This document shows, in pieces, positions 7,601-13,500 of a DNA stretch of 14,548 nucleotides. Made by a program: the position numbers and the translations under genes. The DNA is from an uncultured Planctomycetaceae bacterium. GTDB lineage: Bacteria > Planctomycetota > Planctomycetia > Pirellulales > Pirellulaceae. The notes under the pieces are model-generated. The model saw nothing but the letters and a program-made list of their open reading frames with translations. It had not been told where the DNA came from and did no database searches. The DNA lies in the NCBI GenBank assembly GCA_903927685.1, contig CAIYOB010000768.1:1-14548 (forward strand), given 5' to 3'. The first letter of the stretch is position 1. Each line of letters opens with the position of its first letter.

Positions 7601-8395
7601 GAGGTCCTGGGGCGTCCCCAAATCATGACCTTGGACAACCAGCCGGCGTTCATTCAAGTCGGCGAGCGCGTGCCGCGAATCTCGGGCTCGCGGTTCGACG
7701 GCCGCGTGCAGACCAATGACATCGAGTATGAGAACACCGGCCTGATCCTCGGAGTCACGCCGCGGATCAGTCCCGACGGCATGGTCGTGATGGAAATCGA
7801 CGCGGAGAAGTCCCGCGTCGGCAGCGAAGCCGAGGGGATCCCCGTCTCGGTCGTCGAGGGCCGCGAGATCCGCTCGCCGCGAATCACGGTCACGATGGCC
7901 CAGACCACGGTCAGCGCGTCCGACAAGGAGACGATCGTGCTGGGCGGGTTGATCACCAAAGAGAACATGGCCATCAAACGCCGGGTGCCGTACCTGGCGG
8001 ATATCCCCGTCGTGGGCCATCTGTTCCGGTACGACGCGGAAGAATCCAAACGGTCCGAGCTGCTGATCTTCCTCACGCCGCACGTCGTGCGCAGCCGCGA
8101 GGACATGGAGCGGATCAAGCAGACCGAGGCGGCCCGGATGAGCTGGTGCCTGGCCGACGTCCACGAGATTCATGGCCCGACCGGCTTGTACGAGGCTCCG
8201 GACGGCGGTTGCGTCGTCGGCGAAGGCGAAGTGGTCTACCCGGACACGAATCCGGCGGGCCGCCAACCCGGCGAGTACTCGCCCGAGCCGGTGCCGCTCG
8301 ACCAGCTGCCGCTGTCGCCCAACATTCAGCAGTTGCCCACACCGGCCGACGCGCCCGACTCACCCCCGGGGACCGCGGCCGCTCCCATGCCCTGA
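4700..8395 (+). CDS. Secretin (GspD/PilQ superfamily) with about nine N-domain modules
   Basis: A complete protein of 1231 residues from ATG 4700. Residues 1-40 form a signal peptide (core GTLGTLLLLALWGW). About nine beta-alpha-beta secretin N modules follow, near residues 42-102, 122-181, 201-281, 289-421, 428-493, 500-564, 573-663, 667-745 and 754-830, with the recurrent pattern VDxRTNSLIVxAxxxDL followed by IEQLD. The fourth is split by a Pro/Ala-rich insert (about 314-376). The pore domain is at about 833-1136, with VGERVPRISG near 987 and HLFRYDAEESKRSELLIFLT near 1107, and a Pro-rich tail follows. No clear STN (N0) domain is seen at the front. Family knowledge: secretins form multimeric outer-membrane channels for type II secretion, type IV pili or phage; three or four N modules are usual, so nine is many. 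An in-frame GTG at 4643 would add 19 residues; neither start has a good ribosome site, but ATG 4700 places the signal peptide properly. No ATPase or pilin gene is nearby. Confidence 0.9.
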   Translation: MVPTRSIWKQLKASVALRYGTLGTLLLLALWGWISSGAEGGAYQAFPLRHKRAAEVESLLAPLLHGIQPPPQLIADPQGNQILLRGSPQTQQIVGQFLKSVDRAPALPAVSAPVSVPPAAPVVQGYPIPRNQLADVAARLEARLRDLPDTRLTTDPDSSQVIVLAPPDVQALVANELRRPESANQAVAAGLPAALPARPAARALQLTRAPLARVEVQLRQMLGSRLEPRPSGRSDGPDVVLVKGPRRVEISFARPLNTVHLLGDPALVAQVEHLLGALDTAEPIPGVAQQAIRIIPVQRADPAKVREAVDALRQASPAAPAGQVKPAGGDTSQVWPPRFPVRLAQFAEPAEAGPPLGAAAPDAQPIPAADEQAAPAQAEQRLRQLGDNVEIETLPDLDVIILRGRDPDVDEVARIIAELERLSAETIPEIDLYQLRHVNCLSLVQIIDLVAQDLIGGRQGKIHITPLVKPNAILLVGWGEAVTAMKELIAKLDLPVPPQSQIHVYNLRHAAATTLRQTIEQAFPTPQGLAPRVEVTVDNRTNSLIVRAAPGDLTEVDLLIRRVDQDASGAVNQAKIFKLKNTLAADLSATLQNAISAAAGGVGDQRSAVLELLTADVAGQKLIRSGLLQDVIVTADPHTNSLLVTAPADSLDLVAALIEQLDTPTAVAQIKVFKIVNGDANSLIEMLRVLLPAEATVAGPQLAGAEGESTLVPVRFSVDTRTNSIIATGSQADLAIIEALLLRLDEEDVEQRVNTVYRLKNAPAADVATAINEFLRSERVVQQAAPGMLNPFEQIEREVIVVPEPISNSLIISATPRFSTEIQKVVESLDEQPPQVMIQVVIAEVELDNVDEFGIELGLQDSVLFDRSLLSNLETITQRTTNGLIETVQEEIVAAENTPGFDFNGQPLGNAGSSKAFDSANRVGTQGLSFFNMGRTNTELGYGGMVLSASSESVSLLIRALQHSRRMEVLGRPQIMTLDNQPAFIQVGERVPRISGSRFDGRVQTNDIEYENTGLILGVTPRISPDGMVVMEIDAEKSRVGSEAEGIPVSVVEGREIRSPRITVTMAQTTVSASDKETIVLGGLITKENMAIKRRVPYLADIPVVGHLFRYDAEESKRSELLIFLTPHVVRSREDMERIKQTEAARMSWCLADVHEIHGPTGLYEAPDGGCVVGEGEVVYPDTNPAGRQPGEYSPEPVPLDQLPLSPNIQQLPTPADAPDSPPGTAAAPMP

Positions 8396-8411
8396 GGAGC
8401 TGCAGACGACG

Positions 8412-9662
8412 ATGACGCAACTTAGCATCCGTCCGAGAACTACGCCGCACTTCTGTCGCCTTTCGCTCCGCGAAAGGACGTGCCTTCGCGGAGCGAAAGA
8501 CGACAATGTTCGTGGACGAGTCCTTACGGTCCGTCCACGGCATGCCTCCTTTGGAGCGAAAGGCCGCGTAGCCCGGTGGCTGGCGGCCTTCCTCGCCAGC
8601 CTGCTGCTGGCGGTCACGGGCTGCGCCAAGATGGAACTGGGTGACAGTTTCGCGCTTTGGGAGTCCGATCCCAAGCCGCAGACCCCGGACAGCGTGGCCG
8701 CGGTCTGGACCGAAGCCTCGCTGCACCACCCCGGCCAGCGGCCGGTGCGCGGCTTCGGCGGACGCATCCTGTTTCATCGCGGAGACCAGCAGGAAGCGGT
8801 CCCGGTGGAAGGCAAGCTGATCGTCTACGCCTATGACAACGACCGGCCGAATCGGGACGATCCCGCGCCGGACAAGAAGTTCGTCTTCCCAGCCGACAAC
8901 CTGGCGTCTCACGAAAGCGACTCGAAACTCGGCCCGTCCTACAGCTTCTGGCTCCCCTGGGACGAAGCGGGCGGATCCCAGCGGCGGATCAGCCTGCTGA
9001 CGCGATTCGAAGACACGAGCGGCAAGATCGTGATGTCCCAGATGGCGCACGTCACGCTGGCCGGCCCGACACCAATGAGCAACCAGGGCCTGGCACAGAC
9101 GTCGCCAGGTCCGCAACGGCCCGCGGGCGGACCGGGGCACCTTGGCACGAACGGGGCGACTTCTTGGCCCGGCACCGGTCCTGCCAACGGCGAAGCCTCG
9201 CTGGTCCAGCCGGCTTCCTACGACGCGCCGCTGTCGCCAGCCCAACAGGCCGCCACCGCGCCGGCCTCCAAACGAGCCAGTTCGGTGACCATCGATGTGG
9301 CCCCGGGACAAGCCGCTCGGCTGCTGTCGGCAACGCGTGGTCCTGCCGAACGTCTGGCTGTCGGGATAAGTCGGCCAACCCCAGCGGCGAGTCTGTCAAT
9401 GCCGGGCTCGCCAGCGAGTCCGGCTGGTGTGGGCGCTACGGAGCCGGCGGGGGCGGCGTCGGTGCCGACGGCAACGTCAGCTGATTCTGAACCGACACAA
9501 TTCCCGGCTCGAACTGCACCAGCAACTCGGCCAACTTACGCTCCCGTGCGGAGGCAACCGTACCACGTAGAGTCGCCACACCGTCTGCCACCGACACCGC
9601 GATCGGGCTGGTCCCAGCCGGAAACGGCACCGCCTGCAGACGACGCGTCAGCGAGTCGCTGA
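8412..9662 (+). CDS. Lipoprotein of unknown function, with a repeat-interrupted start and a suspected 3' frameshift
   Basis: Read as 416 residues. It starts 16 bases after the secretin stop; AGGAG at 8395-8399 overlaps that stop, so the two form an operon. A lipobox follows a hydrophobic run (WLAAFLASLLLAVTGC, Cys71), suggesting an outer-membrane or periplasmic lipoprotein. Residues about 75-220 look like a folded domain (VWTEASLHHPG, RPVRGFGGRILFH, KLIVYAYDNDRP, GPSYSFWLPWDEAGG, ISLLTRFEDTSGKIV). I recognise no named family. A pilotin-like or accessory role is inferred from position only. Two oddities stand out. A palindromic element encodes about 35 residues ahead of the signal peptide, and no in-frame start lies between it and the lipobox. 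After about 9330, third-position GC drops and the frame runs 227 bases antisense to the BON gene; shifting by one base there gives a GC3-rich end (QRVVLPNVWLSG) and a stop at 9367-9369. Confidence 0.7.
   Translation: MTQLSIRPRTTPHFCRLSLRERTCLRGAKDDNVRGRVLTVRPRHASFGAKGRVARWLAAFLASLLLAVTGCAKMELGDSFALWESDPKPQTPDSVAAVWTEASLHHPGQRPVRGFGGRILFHRGDQQEAVPVEGKLIVYAYDNDRPNRDDPAPDKKFVFPADNLASHESDSKLGPSYSFWLPWDEAGGSQRRISLLTRFEDTSGKIVMSQMAHVTLAGPTPMSNQGLAQTSPGPQRPAGGPGHLGTNGATSWPGTGPANGEASLVQPASYDAPLSPAQQAATAPASKRASSVTIDVAPGQAARLLSATRGPAERLAVGISRPTPAASLSMPGSPASPAGVGATEPAGAASVPTATSADSEPTQFPARTAPATRPTYAPVRRQPYHVESPHRLPPTPRSGWSQPETAPPADDASASR
8454..8564. repeat. Palindromic repeat element inside the lipoprotein coding sequence
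   Basis: Left arm 8454-8477 and right arm 8483-8505 pair over about 23 bases with one mismatch and one bulge, around the loop ACGTG. The core is CTTTCGCTCCGCGAA. A second hairpin follows: CGTGGACG (8511-8518) against CGTCCACG (8532-8539). GGAGCGAAAGGC (8553-8564) is the exact reverse complement of GCCTTTCGCTCC (8458-8469). The whole can therefore be seen as a 107-base unit with 12-bp terminal inverted repeats. It has no coding capacity of its own. Elements of this look resemble REP/MITE-like repeats dispersed in some genomes; only one copy is in this window. No target-site duplication is obvious. Confidence 0.75.
9401..9424 (+). terminator. Strong hairpin near the convergent gene ends, possible transcription terminator
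   Basis: A near-perfect 24-base palindrome: GCCGG-G-CTCG (9401-9410), loop CCAG, CGAG-T-CCGGC (9415-9424). As plus-strand RNA it forms a ten-pair stem with one G-U pair and a four-base loop. It begins 32 bases after the alternative lipoprotein stop at 9369 and ends 11 bases before the BON gene stop codon (9436-9438), which is where a shared convergent terminator would be. There is no T-run on either side, so it would be an atypical terminator or an mRNA 3'-end stabiliser. Confidence 0.45.
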
Positions 9663-10173
9663 GTTCCGCCGACGCTTGGGGCGTGAAACCAAAATCGACG
9701 CGCAGGCGCGGCGGATACATCGGGACCCGCGCCGGCCGAGCCGCCCCCGCGGTCTGATTCGCGTCCGGCGCCATCTCGACATCCAACTCGTCGACTGCGG
9801 ACCGGATCTCCTCTTCGGCCAACCCCGCCTGCTGCCGGCCGACGAACTGCTGCGTCTCGCCGGCGTCAGAACCGACGAAATCTGCGGCCGAACGATTCCC
9901 GCGGACAAACCTGGCGTCTTCGCTGATCAACGAGCCCGTGCTGGCGTCTGCTGCGCCGGCCGCACCGGGAGCATTGCGAGCACCGGGAGCACTGCTGCCC
10001 GTCGTACGGCCGATCGGCCGCGCCGACGACGGACGATTTGCGGCCCCGGGCGAGGCTTGCCGGGACACTGCTTGGCCAAGGGTCCGCTGACCAAACAACT
10101 GGCCCCACGCCCGATCAGCGGGCAAGCCGCTGACAACCACGGTCACGACAATCAAGAACAGGCTTCGTGTCAT
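9436..10173 (-). CDS. Exported BON-domain protein
   Basis: A complete 245-residue protein. A signal peptide covers about residues 1-24 (MTRSLFLIVVTVVVSGLPAD, likely cut after RAWG). A low-complexity Gly/Ala/Ser/Pro linker fills about 35-80. The conserved-looking motif ISEDARFVRGNRSAADFVG is near 83-101. Residues about 167-236 form a BON domain, with SLTRRLQAVPFP, ISVxDGVATLRGTV-type core (here AVSVADGVATLRGTV) and VSVQNQLTL. A Pro-rich tail ends it. BON domains bind phospholipid or other envelope components and are found in OsmY and in mechanosensitive-channel and secretin-associated proteins. I infer a periplasmic role linked to the neighbouring secretin proteins. ATG 10173 has AGGA about nine bases upstream and a consensus -10 box further up. 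Its last 227 bases, the whole BON domain, are antisense to the extended lipoprotein frame; GC-rich third positions show this strand is the constrained one. Confidence 0.85.
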   Translation of the reverse strand: MTRSLFLIVVTVVVSGLPADRAWGQLFGQRTLGQAVSRQASPGAANRPSSARPIGRTTGSSAPGARNAPGAAGAADASTGSLISEDARFVRGNRSAADFVGSDAGETQQFVGRQQAGLAEEEIRSAVDELDVEMAPDANQTAGAARPARVPMYPPRLRVDFGFTPQASAELSDSLTRRLQAVPFPAGTSPIAVSVADGVATLRGTVASARERKLAELLVQFEPGIVSVQNQLTLPSAPTPPPPAP

Positions 10174-10254
10174 CGGCGTTCTTCCTGGCCGGGGGGAAAC
10201 TGAACGTGGGGTAAGTTTTTGAGTCACCAGCCTCAAACGGAGCGGATTGTCAAG

Positions 10255-10284
10255 ATTATACGCCGCAGGGGAATTGGGAGGCAA
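10255..10284 (-). promoter_or_regulatory. Sigma-70-type promoter for the BON-domain gene
   Basis: On the minus strand TTGCCT (10279-10284) is followed after 18 bases by a perfect TATAAT (10255-10260). It lies upstream of the BON gene in the divergent spacer and would give a leader of about 75 bases. In a high-GC window a perfect -10 box at an acceptable distance from a -35 box in the right place is unlikely to be chance. Confidence 0.65.
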
Positions 10285-10546
10285 GTTCTGGGTTAGCCGA
10301 GTTTACCGATCCTGGGAATCAGGGTATCCTGGGAGGAGAGCACAAAGTTTGCTCCCCGCCCAGAATCAGTCCGGACACTCCCCCGCTCACGTATTTTTGA
10401 ATCACAAGACTGACCCTTGATGCATTCGTAACCTCTCTCGATTCCTAAATATCGGCTCTGGGGAATCCGCCGGTTTCCCCAACCTGCCGACGAGGCGACG
10501 AACGCGGGCCGAGGCAGTCCGATAACCGACATTCCCGCATTCCCCC

Positions 10547-10551
10547 GGAGG
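10547..10551 (+). promoter_or_regulatory. Shine-Dalgarno that fixes a GTG start for the giant protein
   Basis: GGAGG at 10547-10551 lies eight bases before GTG 10560. The following codons read KRTNSFACRSPETCSLALLL, a normal signal peptide, so GTG rather than any downstream ATG is the start. Confidence 0.85.
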
Positions 10552-10559
10552 TCCCCGTC

Positions 10560-13500
10560 GTGAAACGCACGAACTCCTTCGCCTGCCGTTCCCCGGAAAC
10601 CTGCTCGCTTGCCTTGCTGCTGTTGCTGCTGGCAGCCGGATCCGCCGGCATCTCCTGCGCCTCGGCCGGCGAAGATGCCCCCGCCGCTCCCGCACCGGAT
10701 GCGGCCAAGCCCGTGGCCGAAGCCCCCGCACCCGCGCCGGAATCGCCACCACCCGCCGCTCCGCCGCCCGCGTCCGAAACGCCCAAGCCCGCCACGGAAG
10801 CCCCCGCACCGGCGGCTGAAGCTCCCAAGCCCGCCGAAGCGCCGCCCGCACCGGAGGCCCCCAAGCCCGCCACCGAAGCCCCCGCACCGGCGGCTGAAGC
10901 TCCCAAGCCCGCCGAAACGCCCCCCGCAGCGGAAGCACCCAAGCCCGCCACGGAAACCCCCGCGCCGGCGGCCGAAGCTCCCAAGCCGGCCGAGACGCCG
11001 CCCGCACCGACGCCGGAGCCGCCCAAGCCCGCCGCGGAAGTCGCCAAGCCGGCGCCCGAGGCTCCTGCGGCTGAGCCCCCGGCCCCCGCCTCCAAAGCCT
11101 CGAAACGGACAGCCGAAGCCAGCGCCGCAGCGGCCGATACGGGAACGTCCGACCCCGAAAAACGCCTGCGGTTCAATTTCCGCTACCAGCGCTGGTCGGA
11201 CGTCCTGGAGTGGTTCGCCGAGCAAGCCGACTTGTCGCTCGTGCTGGACGCGCCCCCGCCGGGAACGTTCAACTATTCCGATAGTCGCGATTACTCGGTG
11301 TCCGAGTCGCTCGATCTGCTGAACAGCGTCCTGCTGACCAAAGGCTATACGCTGATTCGCCGCGAACGCATGCTGACCCTGATCGATTTGTCCGGCGAGT
11401 TTCCCGAAAGCCTGATCCCCAAGGTGACGATCGAAGAGGCCGAGAAACGCGGCAAGCACGAGCTGGTGACTGTCGAGTTCACGCTGGGCGGCCGCGATCC
11501 CATCGCGGCCGTCGCGGCCGTCGAGCCGCTGCTGGGACCCTACCACACGATCCTGCCCGTCGTCCCGACCCGACAACTGTTCGTCACCGACCGGGCGGGC
11601 GTCATGCCCAATGTGCAGAAGGTCGTCCAGTCGCTGCCGGAACCGAAGGCTCCCCCCACGCCGCCCACGCCGCCTAAACCTGAACCCAAGGAGCTGAAGG
11701 TCTATCCGATCGACGTGGTGGACACGGAAACGCAGATGCAGCTGTTGAAAGAGCTGGTGAGCGGCGTCCAATTCATCGTGGACCCGAATCTGAACCAGAT
11801 GCACGCCAACGCGACCGCGGCCCAGCACGCCCAGATCCAGGCGGTGCTGGACCAGGTCAAGGCCGCGGCCGCCTCGGCCACCGATCGCGAACGCCGCGTG
11901 GAACTGTACGAGTTGCCCCAGCCGGTGACCACCACCGCGGCCACGACGAAACTGACCGAGATGTTCAAAGCCCTCGTTCCCAAGGCGCTCGTCTCGCTCA
12001 AGGAAGACGGAACCGCCGTGATCGCCTGGGCCTCGCCCGCCGAACACGAGACGATCCGCGCCACGATGGACAAGCTGGGGGGCGGCCCCGTCGGCGATCC
12101 GGTCAAGACGCCGCAACTGGAGATCTATCGCCTGACCCGCGTCGATCCGACCAAGCTGATCACGATGCTGGAAAAGCTGGTTCCCGACGCCAAGCTGAGC
12201 TACGACGAGCGGTCCCGCAGCCTGATCGCGCTGGCCAAACCAGGCGACCAACAAGCGATCCGAGCCACCTTGCTGCAGGTCCAGACCGAGAGCGAAACGC
12301 CGGGCGCGGATCAACCGCGGTTCGAGACCTATGACGTCCGCGCGGAAACCGCCGCCGCCCTGGACGCGATGACCGCCCAAGTCCAGCCGCTGGTCCCGGA
12401 AGCCAAGATCAGCGCGGACGCCAAGACCAAACGCCTGGTCGTCTACGGCACGACGGCCGAACAGCAGCTGGTCAAGTCGTCGCTGGAAAAGCTGGGCCTG
12501 GACCGGCCCGCCAGCGATGGCCGCACCGTCGAGATCTATCCCCTGAGCGGCGCCGACTTGACCGCGACCCAGACGCTGCTGGCTCAGATGGTCCCCCTGG
12601 CCGAGTTCACCGCGGACGCCGCGCAACAGCGGTTGATCGCCGTCGCCTCGGCCGCTGATCATGAGCGGATCAAGTCGACGCTGGAGAAACTGCGGCCCAA
12701 CCCGGCCGATCCGGAAGCGGCCCAGCTGAAGTTCTATCCGTTCGAGGAGACGCCGCCCGCCGACGTGCTGGACCTGCTCGCCAAGGTCGCCCCCCAGGCC
12801 AAGATCACGGTGGACAAGGAACGGGAACGCCTGTTGGTGCTGGCGCCGCCGACCAGCCAGACGGCCGTCGAACTGGCCTTCCAGCAGTTCCAACAGGCGA
12901 CGCCGGCTGCCAAGCCCGAACTGGCCACGTACCCGATCCAGGCGTCCGATCCGACCAGCCTGGTGACGATGCTGACGACGCGTTTTCCCCAGGCCCAGAT
13001 CGCCCTCGATACGCCCAACAAACGCCTGCTGGTCTGGGCTTCGACCGCCGATCAAGCCGCGGTCGCGGCCACGATCGAAAAGCTGGAAGCCGAACCGGCC
13101 GCCGACCAGCAGCCGCGGTTCGAGTCGTATCCGCTGTTCGGTTTCGCGACCGCCGCCGAAGCCGGCACGCTGGTCACCTCGCTGCAATCCCTGGTTCCCA
13201 ACGCCCGTTTTACGATCGACAGCAAGGTCAAGAACCTGATCGTCTGGGCGACCGAGAAAGAGCACCAGACCGTCGCCAAGGCGCTGGAGCGACTGGGCCA
13301 AGGCCCCGCGCCCCAAAACACGCCGCAACTGGAGGTGCACCGACTGGTCAAGGCCAACGCCGATACCACGTTGGCCCTGCTCCAGAAAGTCGTCCCGGAT
13401 GCCCAGCTGACCTTGGACGCCAAGACCAGCAGCCTGATCGCGCTGGCCGTGCCCGCCGACCAACAACTGATCCGCAGCACGCTCGAACAATTGCAGCCCG

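Larger units (their letters stand above)
10174..10559. other. Divergent intergenic region between the BON gene and the giant N-module gene
   Basis: These 386 bases separate two divergently read genes. The leftward promoter at 10255-10284 is clear. Two direct copies of ATCCTGGGA stand at 10309-10317 and 10326-10334, 17 bases apart start to start, and could be a binding site. An imperfect hairpin with loop CAAAGTT lies around 10333-10361. For the rightward gene I see only weak elements (TTGATG at 10417-10422 and TAAATA at 10446-10451, spaced 23 bases, too far apart for sigma-70). No gene is supported. Confidence 0.5.

Noticed and set aside
7154..8266. A 370-codon minus-strand open frame opposite the secretin pore domain
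   Set aside because: Shadow frame rich in Asp, Arg, Gln and His; the plus strand encodes the canonical secretin signature.
8172..8411. An upstream extension of the lipoprotein frame into the secretin gene
   Set aside because: The extra 80 codons overlap the secretin C-terminus, are Arg/Ser/Pro-rich and lack a ribosome site; AGGAG at 8395-8399 supports ATG 8412.
10417..10451. TTGATG and TAAATA as a promoter for the giant gene
   Set aside because: The 23-base spacing is outside the sigma-70 range, and no better-spaced partner was found for either box.
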